A stretch of DNA of 64,000 nucleotides from Paratinospora sagittata (Eukaryota; Streptophyta; Magnoliopsida; Ranunculales; Menispermaceae): positions 14,662,366-14,726,365 of the forward strand of contig CM069611.1 of the NCBI GenBank assembly GCA_035771175.1. Direction: 5' to 3'. The notes under the pieces are model-generated. The model did not search any database and had not been told where the DNA came from. It was given only the letters and a program-made list of their open reading frames with translations. A program made the translations under genes and the position numbers. Below are positions 1-11,291 of this stretch, piece after piece; position 1 is the stretch's first letter, and each line of letters begins with the position of its first letter.

Positions 1-28
1 TATATTTTTTTACCTTCAAAAGAGTAAA
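1..28 (+). repeat. Left copy of 28-bp perfect inverted repeat
   Basis: Bases 1-28 are the exact reverse complement of 22831-22858. Both copies lie outside hAT-1, so they may be terminal or subterminal repeats of an older element into which hAT-1 inserted. The left copy touches the window edge, so its full extent is unknown. The match is seen directly; the element identity is inference. Confidence 0.6.
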
Positions 29-1210
29 GGAGTGGTGGTGCTGATTTTGATCTTGTTCAATTTTTCAACACGTTCTCTACATTCCAATGATGGTGCGTTG
101 ATACATGAAGAGAAGACATTACAAATGGAAATAGATCAAAATTCAAACATGAAAAATGGGTACACCTGAGTAGAGAGTAAACCTGAGTACATTCAGTATT
201 GTTTACATTACTTACGTTGAAAAAGGCTATAATGCCTCACGATGAGTAATTTGAAAGAGTAACAATGTAGTATTGTGCACGTTGCAAGTAAATAATTAGA
301 AAAATTGTTAAAATTTGTATTAATTGTGAATGATCATTGTATAATCTTTGGAAGATATGTTAATAAGAAAATCACATACGTTAACATCTTGAAATGCTAA
401 CACCACTAATATATAGTGATTCATCGAAATCTTGTGTTTACTTAATTAAAATAATATAAATGAAATTGATTAGACGAAAAGAAAATCTCAACATGTAGAA
501 AATAAGTTGTACAACACTCTTGTAATAGCAATATTTATGTAAAAAATACTGAGCATTTAACTCAACAAAATTAAAAATTAGATTAATTTTTTTTTTCTAA
601 AAACTTAAGATTATGAATTATATATGAAAATTATGTAAACAAAATCTATAACAACCAACTTCAAAAAATAAAGAGTTATAATAAAAATTTGAAAAAAAAA
701 ATGAAGTTGAAACAAATAAAATAATAAAAGAAAGAGAACTCACGAAAATTAAATCGAAAAGAGTTTTTTGTTTTTTTGAAAAGAAATTAAATTAAATAAA
801 TAGATTATCAACTATCACAAACTTTAAAAAAAAAACTAACAAAAAGATATACAAAATATTAAAAAAATAAAATATTAAAACAGGAAATAAAACTATATAC
901 AAAGTTTAATAGAACAACTAATTAACAACCAACCTATAAAACTGAGAATATAAATTGGACATGAAAGTTAATAGAAAAGGTAACCCAATGAAAAAATATG
1001 CACTAATAGAGAAATGTAACCCGATAAATAAAAATATTCACAGGAAATTGTAAAGAAAGCATCCATCAAATAGTTTCACCTTACTTATTTTTTATTTCTT
1101 TTAAAACTTGAAAAAAAAAAAACCAAAGGTAATGTTTCCCAACGACATTAATATCTAAAATAGAGGAATTGAAAAAGTTTACCTCAACAGTAACCATTGA
1201 TTATTTGATC
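29..1210. other. A+T-rich non-coding flank
   Basis: This stretch is rich in poly-A/T runs and simple A+T sequence and has no open frame longer than about 60 codons that looks protein-like. No RNA gene or transposon end was recognised apart from the terminal 28-bp repeat. It is the left flank of hAT-1 and possibly the body of an older element bounded by that inverted repeat. Confidence 0.5.
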
Positions 1211-1218
1211 CGCAACAG
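1211..1218. repeat. Left 8-bp target duplication of hAT-1
   Basis: CGCAACAG here corresponds to CGCATCAA at 22450-22457, six of eight positions matching. An 8-bp duplication is the hallmark of hAT transposition. The mismatches fit an old insertion. Confidence 0.5.
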
Positions 1219-2334
1219 CACTGCCGGCCTTGGGACAGGGCCACCCGAGCGACGGCCCCGACCCCAGAATTTATATATATATAATAATGTATCCTTTATC
1301 GGTTAATTTTATATTTTTTATTTTTAAATATCATTTTAACTCATTTTTAAACATTTTAAAGCTTTTAAATTAAATTATTGTTTTTACTTCTAATTATATA
1401 AAAATAGTTGAACTTAAAAATAATAGTTATATAATAATTATATTGAATATTGACAATGCTTTACAATAAATTATTTATTATAACATAAGTATTTTTAAAA
1501 TTTTAATTCATTACTTATTTATGTCATAATTTTTATTTCTTTTCTTATTATGTTATAATTTTTATTAAATTATTTATACCATTATCTATTTATTTATTTT
1601 TCATTTCATTATATCATAATTTTTATTTAAGTATTTTATAATTTATTTAAAATTTTAAAAATAGTAATTTTTTTATTTTTTATTTATAAAAAATAAAATA
1701 AGAAATCTAGCAATGACAATCCCGTGACCGACGAAGAAATCGGGCGACATAGATCCTGTAAATTTTATCGCAATCTAAAACCCTAAAGTGTTGAGAGGAC
1801 TACGATTTTAAATAAAAATTCAGCGACAACGATTCCGTGGCCTACGACTCCTTTCAGATTTTGCTCTGCCCCATTCGCCAACCACTTTTTTATGTTTTTT
1901 TTTATTTTTTTTAACTACTTCTACACTATAATTCAATTACAATTTTCTACTATGTCTGCCAAGTATTATCTTTGTCCACTAACTCCCTTTTTTTTAAAAA
2001 AGAAATTACTTCTATAATTCAATCATTTTTTTTTTGTTTACAAATTTTGTATAATTTTATGTTTGGATCAAGTACAACAATTTTATCAACAAGTACAAGG
2101 TTGAAGTTGTTAGAATAGTAGACAAGTGTTTTCTTAAACTTGCTACTATATGATATTTGTGTGAAATTTGAAATAATTTTTGATTTGTGTTGATTTTGTA
2201 GGTTTATCGTATTAATTTTATAACTTTTGTTGTATTCATTTTGTGATTCTTTTATTGTATTGATTTTGTAACTTTTAATGTATTCGCAACATTTATTAAA
2301 AATATTTATTTATTAGTATATAAAAGGGCCCCAT
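1219..2334 (+). mobile_element. hAT-1, left part of a non-autonomous hAT-like transposon
   Basis: The left end begins CACTGCCGGCC and continues with a G+C-rich subterminal block (GGGACAGGGCC, GACGGCCCCG) before about 1 kb of A+T-rich filler. This end, and the GGGCCCC blocks at 2326-2332 and 22422-22430, resemble plant hAT elements that carry TTF-type zinc-finger transposases, but no transposase frame remains. The filler contains three loose repeats of TCATAATTTTTATTT between about 1515 and 1630. The right end is at 22399-22449, displaced 20 kb by LARD-1. Family assignment is from remembered terminal patterns, so it is moderate. Confidence 0.5.
2330..2334. repeat. Left target duplication CCCAT of LARD-1
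   Basis: CCCAT precedes the TG start of the LARD-1 5' LTR and recurs at 22399-22403 straight after the CA end of its 3' LTR. The perfect 5-bp duplication fixes both element ends and shows insertion into hAT-1. Confidence 0.85.
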
Positions 2335-2899
2335 TGTTGACCTAAGCGGTCCATCACTTAGCCCGTCCCTAAGTATACTTTGATGAAGTATATTTTAATG
2401 ATTACAATCAAAATCTTTTTCGGTGCTAACGAGCTTCAATCAAGAACTTATCTCAGCACATCAGGAAAGCAAAAAGCTAAAGAACGATTTGATCACATCA
2501 TTCAAGATCACATCATTCGTTCAAGATCAACTCAATCAAGGACTTCAAGATCATACTTTACGAAGAACGATTCGATCAGAAAATTCACGATTATATCATT
2601 TGATCAACATCACGACATTTAACTCAAGCGCGAAGTTTATATTGAAGATCTTATAATGAAGAGTTGAATTTAAAGTTTATGAGAAGGATACACAAAGAAT
2701 TTAAAGGTATCTTTCAGTATTTGCTATTGCTCAAACGTTTTCCAAAACCACGCACAAATCACTTGCATACGTATTTCAAAATTGCATGTTTTGGTATTTC
2801 AAATGTTTTAATCTTCTATGTGTTTTAATGTTTGATTTGATTTGAAACTTACAAAGATTTTTAATCGTATTTATCTAGTTTTAATAAAAAATTAAAAAC

Positions 2900-3545
2900 T
2901 ATTTTTCAAGAGTCTTTCAAGACGTTAATGATTTAGTAGCGTTCTCCAGAACTTAATAAGTCAGGACGTTGATGACTCATTAGGACGCTGATAACATTCA
3001 AGGTTGAATTGAACTGATTCATCAGGACGCTTACTTATAAGTAACGACCTCACTTAGAGTCAACCTTTAAAGTTGTCAAGACGTTGATTGCGAACAAGCT
3101 CGTGGAAAGATTTCTAAGTTCTTCGAAGATCTTATCTTTGAGGACGCTGATAGTTATAAGTTGGATAAACTATCAGGATGCTACCTGGATAGGAATGCTC
3201 CCATCTTTAGAACCAACTAAATAACTTTCAGGATGTTAATTGTCCTTCAGCGCACTTAGTATTATTTTCAATTGTTTCAAAATGTTAGGACGCTTACCTG
3301 GAAGTAGCGCCCTCATGTATTCAAATGTTTTTAAAACAAAGTAGAACGTTAACTGTGCATTAGCGCCCTCAAGGTTTAGTCGTTTCTATCGTAAAGCAAG
3401 TGAGGATGCTCACGATTTAGTAGCGCCCTCACTTCAATGTTCAGCAGGATGCTTATGCTTCATAAGTACCCCCCAAGGAAGAAAAAGACAAAGTTGATAT
3501 TATGCATCAGGACGCTAATTAAGAAATCAAGACGCTATTTCAACA
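2900..3545 (+). repeat. U3 hairpin-motif array, GGACGCT/AGCGCCC type
   Basis: A degenerate motif AGGACGCTNA is followed a few bases later by TNAGCGCCCTC, repeated about every 40-70 bp. Each pair can fold, for example at 3292-3315 and 3410-3433. The array sits 250-900 bp upstream of the TATA box. Palindrome-rich regions upstream of the start site are known for Sirevirus LTRs; the particular motif is what is seen here. Confidence 0.7.
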
Positions 3546-3810
3546 ACTGTCACTGTTCTAACAGGTACACTATTTTAGTTTACTTTTTTAGAACGGATCT
3601 TTGCAAATAGTCCTTTTAAGATTTATCAGAGATTTTCTCTGATGCATGAATCATGTTTTCTAAGGTATTCCTTATTCATGTAATCTAAAAGGAACCAGAA
3701 TGGTCATGAAAATTGCAGTTGCCATTTTTGTGATACATTCTAGCCGTTATGTGTAAACGTTCACCTTGAATTTCAAATTCAAGTATTTAACTACTATTCT
3801 CTACTAAGTC

Positions 3811-3818
3811 TATAAATA
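3811..3818 (+). promoter_or_regulatory. LTR TATA box, LARD-1 5' LTR
   Basis: TATAAATA sits in the same place as TATAAACA at 21122-21129 in the 3' LTR, TATAAATA at 9444-9451 in SIRE-A, and the reverse-strand TATA sequences of LARD-2. Conservation across families in the same LTR context supports a pol II promoter. It marks the U3/R boundary just downstream. Confidence 0.6.
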
Positions 3819-4016
3819 CCAGCACTTTGAATCAAACAACTTGCCGATGATTTTTGTTGTGCCAAAAACTTTTTGTATGTTAGTCATTTTCCTATCTTTC
3901 AAAAGTTTTCAACTGTTCTTGTATTTTTCACTGATACTTTATCTGTTCAAAAGATTTTCATACTGAGCTTAAATTATATTCTATTTTTGAAAATCTATTT
4001 GAATTATATAAAACTG

Positions 4017-4021
4017 GTTTC
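4017..4021. repeat. Left target duplication GTTTC of SIRE-A
   Basis: GTTTC precedes the SIRE-A start and recurs at 10185-10189. The undisturbed site is visible in the LARD-1 3' LTR near 21327-21335, confirming the insertion point. Confidence 0.85.
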
Positions 4022-4630
4022 TGTTATCTCAATGAACCCCATGATATGAATGTATTAATGATTCCAAATATCTTCAGTTTGTGTATCTAATGATCATGTC
4101 AAGTGTTTCGGATTTATCAAGAATCAAGATCAAGAACTGTGCTCACAAGCCTATTGAACATCACAAAGTAAAGTTCTGAGTCTATCTGTACTTAGAATGT
4201 AAAGTCTATCGATCAACTTACTCTCAGCAAGATTTTATCGTTTGCATATTTTGATCGTAACATTTTAATCGTACCCTATAATTTTGAAAGTATTTGATTT
4301 GATTAAGAGAAATAATGATGTTTTATCGAGCTTTAATCGATAAATCAAAAATCATTTTTATAAAGTCTTCCAAGACGCTAATGTTTTAGCAGCGCTCTCC
4401 CGGACTTGATGAGTCAGGACGCTGATAAAATATTAGGAAGCTCAAGGTTAAATTGAACTGATTAATAAGGACACTTACTTCTTTGTACCGACCTTTCTTT
4501 TATCAACCTTTGAGAATGCCTGGACGCTGACTTAGTTTCAGCTCGTTGAAAGTTATTTTTGTCTTTAAGTGATTTCTATCTTTTAGGACGCTGATAAACT
4601 ATAAGTTGAATAAATTATCAGGACGCTACT
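4022..4630 (+). repeat. SIRE-A 5' LTR, first 609 bp
   Basis: This matches the start of the 3' LTR (8274 onward) closely through the beginning of the GGACGCT hairpin array, and stops where G1a begins. The 3' LTR continues CTTGTGTAGGAAC at the corresponding place (about 8881), giving the unoccupied G1a site. Confidence 0.85.
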
Positions 4631-7449
4631 TGTGGCGACCCCGCACCCTGGACCACCAACCCCGCAGGGAATGGCGTGAGGAATGCCGGGGCGGGACGCC
4701 CTGCGTAGGCATCTTCAACCACTCTTCAACCCCCGTAAGGTGGTTGAGACCGAGCCTTAGCCCAAACAACGACATAATATAAAAAGGTACTAAACAAAAC
4801 TACAAATGATATTAATCATCCAAGACAAGAGATAATCCATAAAAATGAACCATAAATAAAACCATAATCCCTACAGTCCATCAAGATGGACATACACATA
4901 AAGTCAAAAACTATGGGTACAAAAAAAAATCGTCATATGCTCACATAGTCTATCTAACAAGTCTCAACTCACCCATACTACAATGTGGTAAGTGTTATAA
5001 TTACATAGTCCAAAATATAATACATCATAATTTAAAACACAGTTCAATCAAAATGCCTCTCAACTCACATCGAGGCCTTGGATTCTCTCGCCGGCAAGGC
5101 CTTCAAGATATGACTACTCTTTTGCCCTTATTTGGGACAGAAGGACCTGAAAGAGGAAAATGAGAGTGAGCCATTCAAATATGCTATAAATACTCATCAA
5201 TAAATATCATGTATGCATGTCAATGTGTAGCATGATTAAAAGCTCATAACATATAGATATCAAGCATTTATAATAAGTTCGATGCATGTAAAAGCTTATC
5301 AATTTGAATTCACATTCCACATGCATTGGGGTTACTAGTGCACGTCTATTTCACCGTACAGTTCTCATCCCCAATTATGTTGATTTGGGGTTACTAGTAC
5401 ACGCCTATTTCACCGTACCGTTCTCATCCCCAAATATTTTCTTTCTAAAACCCTCCTATGACAAGGTTAAGTCTCCCTATTAGCCAGATAGATGGGCCCA
5501 ACTAAAGTCATAAGGTTTTCTCAAATTAATGCATCTTTCAAAACATTAGAACACATTTATGCTCTCAACATACAATATATATAAGTGATATGATGACATA
5601 AAAGATATAATCATAAATGAAGTCTACTCACAACCAAGCCTCACGAGAGTATCTAACCACACACCGACACCAAACCGAATCAACCCAATCAAGGTCCTGA
5701 AACATTCATCAATATCCAACCATACATCAATTCTTATGCTCAATCACATAGACATTACACATCAACCTTAAATTAGCCCACATATAGACAATAGGCCTAA
5801 ATCCCATCTAATCCCATCATTCAACTCAAATCACATGACTTAGGCCTCTAATGCATAGTTCTCATTCATAAACCATTCAATTAATAAAAAATACTGATTT
5901 TCAATTCCTTAGGCATAAACATGCCCAAATTGGGCCATTTGATCACAAGTAGGCCTAACCCATGATATGGTCATAACCACCTAATCAGTAGCATAATCAA
6001 CCCAAATCATGCTTAATTAGACATAAATTGCATCAATTCAATGATTCTAGGCCAAAAGCATCAAAAGCCTTAAAATATGAAATTTTCCATACTTAGGCCA
6101 TATTGCCGATTTACACTAGGTCACCATGTTCAGCCATGTATATCACTGATTTTGCATCATGGGTTCATCAACAATGGCAACTAGGTCAACATAGTTGACA
6201 TGCAAGCTATTTGGAAACGTCTAAGTTCATATTCTAAATTTAGGTCTGTTATACAAACAACCCTACCAATTTTTCATTTAATATTCTGTTCAGATGTATC
6301 AACCTACCAACAAAAATATTTAATCACAAAATCAACCGTACAGATTGAAGTATGTTAAGAAGCAAACCTTATGTCCAAAAATTAGCTCAATCCAACGGTG
6401 GACCGAAGAGCTAGGTCTCTTTGATGAACAAGTCTCCAATCATCAACATCTTAACCGTTCATAATGCAGAAATGTTAGTTGTGAACCATCTTCCGAAATA
6501 TCATATCCATCCAACGGTAGGTTTAGGAGATCTATCAGTTTGATCTAAACTGCGCAAGAAATTCAGACTTTCCGACCAGCTTTGTTTGGGAGGTTATATC
6601 TCTCAGAAGAAAACTCCAATCAAGGTCTCCACCGACCTGAATGAATAACCATAAGATATGAACTTGCTGACAAAGGTTGAGCTCAGTCCGACCATATATC
6701 ACCAAGATCCAGCTCTTTGATGAAAACGTTGTTGAGACTTCCCTCAAAGCAACTTCCTCTTTCTTTCTCTTCTTCTTTCCTTTCTCTTCTTTTTTCCTTT
6801 CCCTCCACTCATCTCACTCTCTAGGACTTCCTTGGAGAAGAGAAGTGGGCATGGGACACTTGTCTACTCTCATGCACCAACTTGACATGTGTTGGAGAAG
6901 AGAAATGGGGCATGGGACCAGCTTGTGCACTCTCATGCACCAACTTGGAATGTATTGGAGAAGAGAAATGGGGCATGGGACACTTGTCCATTCTCATGCA
7001 TCAACTTGACATGTGTTGGTCTCATGCACCAACTTAACATGTGTTGGAGAAGAGAAATGGGGCATGGGGCACTTGTCCATTCTCATGCACCAACTTGACA
7101 TGTGTTGGTCTCATACTACCCATACCAACCACATGTATTTTAAATGTCCAATCCATCTAATACACCAAATTTTCATTTTCATTTATCCTTTTATTCAATC
7201 AATCCTAACCCATATCAATTCTTGGTTTAATAGGCCCATGCATAAATAATAATATATGCATTATACTTTAATTTAACATGACCCATATACAATTTATAAT
7301 GCACATATTTATATACATTATGAAGCATCAAATAAACAAACATTAAACGACCATCAAATAAACACCAAACATATCAAGGCAAACGCATAGAGTTTGGGCA
7401 AAATGCAATTGGGTTATGGGCTAGAGGAAATAATTTTTGAGGCGTCACA
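4631..7449 (-). repeat. G1-family LTR, reverse orientation
   Basis: The 2819-bp LTR reads on the minus strand from TGTGACGCC to GGTCGCCACA, matching the G1b 5' LTR (42186-44922). The 3' end of the LTR (4631-4760 here) is strongly G+C-rich, unlike its A+T-rich body. Two features vary between copies: a roughly 55-60 bp direct duplication near 5330-5430, and the 60-bp minisatellite near 6832-7110. Confidence 0.85.
6832..7110 (+). repeat. 60-bp minisatellite inside the G1a LTR
   Basis: Units starting TTGGAGAAGAG occur at 6832, 6892, 6955 and 7044, each followed by GGGCATGGG and CATGCACCAACTT. G1b has a single copy of this segment and G1c one copy plus a different small duplication, so the expansion is specific to this copy. 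Open frames across it are repeat artefacts. Confidence 0.75.
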
Positions 7450-7505
7450 TCACACCTACCTTAGAATGAACTTTGTCCTCGAAGTTTTAAGGTTAAGAAA
7501 TTACC

Positions 7506-8104
7506 TTAGCCCATGAACTCGGCAAAGTGCTCCATCATGTAGTCCTCGAGCTCTTAAGTAACCTGCTCCTCGCCATGGAACTGCCATCTCACGTTAACTA
7601 TCGGAATCTCACGGTTACGCAGCCTTTGGACCTTTCGGTCAAGTATCTGAATAGGTTCTTCATCATAAGTCCCATCCTGCCTCAGCTCAATGTTTCTCCA
7701 GTCCAAGACGTGATCAAAATCACTATTGTACACTCTCAACATTGACACATGAAAGACATTGTGGACTACTGCTAATTGAGGTGGCAAGGCTAATCGGTAA
7801 GCGACGGGGCCAATTCGTTCTAAAACCTCGAACAACCCAATAAATCTCGGAGCGAGCTTGCTTTTTATCCCAAATGTCGTCTGACCTTTTTGAGGTGAGA
7901 CCTTCAATAAAACTTGGTCACCCACCTCGAACTATACGTTCTTCCGCTTGGCATCAACGTAACTCTTCTGCCTGTCTTGGGCTACCTTTATATTATGCTT
8001 GATCCACTTAATCTTCTCTGTGTGTTCTTGTGCAAACTCCGGTCCCATTACTGTAATATCCCCTACCTCCGTCCAACAGACCGGAGATCTACAGGGTCAA
8101 CCAT
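7506..8104 (-). pseudogene. Gypsy pol C-terminal remnant (integrase end and chromodomain-like tail)
   Basis: The minus-strand reading starts in the integrase GRPCRSP region, passes the linker SPRF/APRFIG-like segment ([19 protein letters not shown]), the [10 protein letters not shown] motif typical of the Gypsy integrase C-terminal domain, and finishes with a chromodomain-like tail (VRWQ, then EDYMMEHF) before a TAA at 7508-7506. Two in-frame stops break it, one just before FEVGD near 7930 and one after EEQVT at 7554. Integrase joins element DNA to the host genome, and the tail of chromoviruses is thought to steer integration to heterochromatin. The remainder of pol is absent. Confidence 0.8.
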
Positions 8105-8273
8105 TCATTCTTGTATATAATACTGTTTGCAACTCATTGTGTAAATCTCTATGATTGAAATGAGATAGAACTAATATGTATGCAGATACCGTTCTAAATT
8201 TTTTATATGTTTAATACATGAATATAATTATCTGCATGATCTTTGAGTATTTAAAATCATAAAAAAGGGAGAT
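8105..8273 (+). other. SIRE-A 3' interior remnant with polypurine tract
   Basis: This A+T-rich stub of SIRE-A interior ends in AAAAAAGGGAGAT (8261-8273) directly before the 3' LTR. That tract would prime plus-strand DNA synthesis. No coding sequence is seen. Confidence 0.7.
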
Positions 8274-9443
8274 TGTTATCTCAATGAACCCCATGATATG
8301 AATGTTTTGATGATTCCAAATATCTCCAGTTTGTGTATCTAATGATCTTGTCAAGTGTTTCAGATTTATCAAGAATCAAGATCAAGGAACTGTGCTCACA
8401 AGCCTATTGAACATCACAAAGTAAAGTTCTAAGTCTATCTGTACTTAGATCGTAAAGTTTATCGATCAACTTACTCTCAACAAGATTTTATCGTTTGCAT
8501 ATTTTGATCGTAACTTTTAATCGTACCCTATGATTTCTAAAGTATTTGATATGATTAAGAGAAATGATGATGTTTTATCGAGCTTTAATAGAGAAATCAA
8601 AAACAATTTTTATAAAGTCTTTCAGGACGCTAATGTTTTAGCAACACTCTCCTAGACTTGATGAGTCAGGACGCTGATAAAATATTAGGAAGCTCAAGGT
8701 TGAATTGAACTGATTAATAAGGACGCTTACTTCTTTGTAGTGACCTTTCTTTTATCAACCTTTGAGAATGTCAGGACGCTAACTTAGTTTCAGCTCGCTA
8801 AAAGTTCTTTTTGTCTTTAAGTGATTTCTATCTTTCAGGATGCTAATAAGTTATAAGTTGAATAAATTATCAGGACGTTACTTGTGTAGGAACACCCTCA
8901 TCTTTAGAATCAACTTATTTACTTTCAGGACGCTTACCGTTCGTCAGAACACTTAACATTGTTTTAAAACTGTGTTTAATAGTTCGGGACGCTTACTCTT
9001 GAGCAACGCCCTCGTGTGTCAAATGTTTTAAAACAATGCATGAAGCTTACTGTGATGTAGCGCCCTCGCGATTTGAGTCGTTCAATTGTCAAAGTAAGTC
9101 AGAACTCTTACTATTCAGTAGCGCCCTCACTTCATTGTTCAGTAGGATGCTGATGTTTTATGAGCGCCTTCAAAGGAACAAAACGACAAAAAATATATTT
9201 TTGTTGTTCTAAAATGTACGTCCTTTTAGCCAACTTTTCGTACAAAATCGTATTTTTGTAAGAGATATTATCTGATTCACGAACCACGTCTTCTAAAACT
9301 TTCCTTATTCGTGTATCTGGAGAAAATTAGAATATCCATGAAATGTGCAGTTGTTATTTTTGTGATATATTTTAGCTGTTGTGAGTAAACGTTCATATTT
9401 GAAATTGAAATTCAAATGAACAACAACTTCATCTCTACAAGTC

Positions 9444-9451
9444 TATAAATA
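9444..9451 (+). promoter_or_regulatory. LTR TATA box, SIRE-A
   Basis: TATAAATA lies downstream of the U3 hairpin array and upstream of the leader hairpins, in the same order as in LARD-1. Confidence 0.55.
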
Positions 9452-9837
9452 CAGACACTTAACAATTTGTTAAGACCACCGAAATTTCTCTGAGCTAAAA
9501 CACTTTTTGACAGTTATTCGAATTTTCATCTGGTCAAGAAAACGTTTAAGTCACTTTGTTTTCAAAGAGTTTACTTTGAGACTTTACGTATTCAAATGAT
9601 TTTCATACTGAGCTAACATTCTATCTTTATTTGAAAATCTATTTGAAAGTTTGAACTGTTTTCACTCAAATTGTTCAGCGTTGTTTTTACTTATATCATT
9701 CTTGGTGAAAGAGAAATTTGAGAGATAGTTCATAGGATACAGTTGTACTCAATTTCATATCTTGTATACTATATCAAGGTTGCAACAGTAGTTAGATAAA
9801 ATTTTGAGCTGGTATTCTTTATTCAACGAGGTTAGGT

Positions 9838-9965
9838 CTTCTCACACCCGTAAGTTGAGAAATGGTAGTTCTCACACCAGTAAGTTGAGAAAGCATAAGT
9901 TGGTCTCACGCCTGTAAGCTTAGTAGTGTAACGGTTGTTCTCACACCCGCAAGTTGAGAAAAGGT
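9838..9965 (+). repeat. Leader hairpin array of SIRE-A
   Basis: Four to five repeats of a 22-25 bp unit have TTCTCA and TGAGAA arms around ACCCGTAAG. They lie downstream of the TATA box, so they would be transcribed into the 5' leader. Confidence 0.65.
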
Positions 9966-10744
9966 GTAACGGTTTGATTCTCGCGAATAAGAGAATCCCT
10001 TAGTGATAAGGTTACAAATCCTAACTGAGGAGGTTAGGTAGCGGACGTAGGTAAGTAGACGAACCACTATAAATTGACTGTGCATATTTGCTTACTTTTT
10101 ACACTTCAATTTTTGTCATTGTAATTGTTTTTAATTTATCTAAGTGTCCAATTCACCCCCCTCTTGGACATATCTGGGCCAACAGTTTCTACTCAATTTC
10201 TCAGCTCAGATTTATTCTTAATATCAATCATGCTAATAAAGGAATTTGAGAAATAGTTCATGAGAGATACAGTTGTACTTGATTTCATATCTTAGTACTG
10301 TATCGAACTATATCAGTAATTATGTTAACTACTGAATACTAAACCAAAAGTTTTCACATTATATATTTTATCTATTTTGAAAATTGTTTGAGTTTATGAT
10401 ATACACTAGTCTTGCATTCTCAACTTCAATGTTTTATGGTATCAAAAGTTTTTGAAGAAGCATCTAACTTATTTAAATGACACATCATTCTCGCTTTTCA
10501 AAACTACACTGGAGCAATACCGAACATTGAAAGGTAAATGACTGTAAATGTATTTCTCCTAGCATTATGCACTCAAATTTAAATATCTTTGTAATGTTAT
10601 GTTTCTGAGCTTAATTGTAAAGTATTCTAGTCAGTTAGAACCAACATTATTTTGTAATTGTGGTATGTTGGTGTTTTTCTGGAATGAAACAACCAGGACA
10701 AGTGAATGCAGTTCACTTAATGATTTCAAGATTGAAATCATGTC

Positions 10745-11040
10745 AAGGTTGTTCCTTACCCTGTAAAAGGATCAAGGTTGTCCCGTGCCTGTAAAAGGAT
10801 CGCGGTTGTTCCTTATCCTGTAAAAGGATCATGGTTCTTCCTCATCCAGTAAAAGGGAAGGTTTGTCCTCAACCTGTAAAAGGATAGGTTATCTCTAAAC
10901 CTGTAAAAGAGAAACGGTTCTTCCTGATCCTATAAAAGGAACATGGGTTTTTTCTCAGCCTAGAAAAAGGAAATACGGTTCATCCTTAGCCCGTAAAAGG
11001 ATAGGTTTGCCTTGAACCTGTAAAAAGCAGTTGTAACGAT
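10745..11040 (+). repeat. Leader hairpin array of LARD-1 5' LTR
   Basis: About nine degenerate units of the form TCCTTATCCTGTAAAAGGA (arms TCCTT and AAAGGA) occur every 25-35 bp. The same array is at 21865-22150 and, reversed, near 32385-32550 and 38105-38300. It differs in sequence from the SIRE-A leader array but is of the same design. Confidence 0.65.
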
Positions 11041-11280
11041 TTGGTTCACACCCGTAAGAGAATCAGTTAGTGGATTAAGAAAATCCTAATCGGGAGGTTA
11101 GGTAGTGGATGTAGGCGCGGCCGAACCACTATAAATCCTAGTGTGCTTTACTTTATGCAATTTACTTTATGGTTAGTAGTGCATTTAATTCCAATGTACC
11201 AAAGTATATCACTAAGTCATTGGAATAATTTAATTTGACCATTACACCCAATTCACCCCCTTCTTGGGTGCACCAACATG

Positions 11281-11291
11281 TGGTATCAGAG
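11281..11291 (+). promoter_or_regulatory. Primer-binding site of LARD-1
   Basis: TGGTATCAGAG lies 2 bp after the 5' LTR end and matches the complement of the initiator-Met tRNA 3' end. It would prime minus-strand cDNA synthesis. Confidence 0.8.

Larger units (their letters stand above)
4631..8104 (-). mobile_element. G1a, reversed 3' fragment of a chromovirus-like Gypsy element
   Basis: Read on the minus strand this holds the last 200 codons of pol (8104-7506), a short spacer with a purine-rich tract (7450-7458) and a complete 3' LTR (7449-4631). It belongs to the same family as G1b (42186-51795) and G1c (61225-64000). Everything upstream of the integrase C-terminal part is missing, cut at about 8104 where SIRE-A interior resumes. 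It supplies the pol 3' end that G1b has lost. Confidence 0.8.
4022..10184 (+). mobile_element. SIRE-A, truncated Sirevirus-like element inserted in the LARD-1 5' LTR
   Basis: It begins TGTTATCTCAATG and ends GGGCCAACA, flanked by GTTTC. Only the first 609 bp of the 5' LTR remain (4022-4630). A reversed Gypsy fragment follows (4631-8104), then 169 bp of SIRE-A interior with a polypurine tract, then a complete 3' LTR. The rest of the 5' LTR, the primer site and all coding sequence are gone, evidently by deletion after G1a inserted. No gag or pol survives. Confidence 0.8.
8274..10184 (+). repeat. SIRE-A 3' LTR
   Basis: A complete 1911-bp LTR. It carries a U3 hairpin array of the GGACGCT/AGCGCCC type (about 8610-9165), TATAAATA at 9444-9451, and a leader array of TTCTCACACCCGTAAGTTGAGAA-like hairpins (about 9838-9965, stem TTCTCA/TGAGAA). 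Near its end come the conserved U5 block GAACCACTATAAATTG and CAATTCACCCCCCTCTTG. It shares its hairpin region and U5 with LARD-1, but its first 350 bp are unrelated. Confidence 0.85.
2335..11278 (+). repeat. 5' LTR of LARD-1, split by SIRE-A
   Basis: Without SIRE-A (4022-10184) and one 5-bp duplication, the LTR is about 2.78 kb, against 2716 bp for the 3' LTR. It begins TGTTGACCTAAG and ends CACCAACA. Order: U3 with a hairpin-motif array (about 2900-3545), TATA box (3811), then the transcribed leader with a second hairpin array (about 10745-11040) and a conserved U5 block around 11100-11145 (GAACCACTATAAATC) shared by all Sirevirus-like LTRs in the window. The two LTRs differ at many positions, so insertion is old. 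Confidence 0.85.

Noticed and set aside
2380..2656. Two overlapping frames of 77-80 codons at the start of the LARD-1 5' LTR
   Set aside because: The corresponding part of the 3' LTR (19730-20000) breaks both frames, and there is no protein signature.
2900..3545. Regularly spaced short repeats that could suggest a CRISPR array
   Set aside because: The repeats are degenerate, irregularly spaced, lie inside a plant LTR and are shared between LTR copies. No cas gene or bacterial context is present.
6677..7249. Open frames of 69-110 codons with repeated MLEKRNGAW / HALV phrases
   Set aside because: They arise from the 60-bp minisatellite in the reversed G1a LTR. All reading frames are open there because the unit lacks stops.
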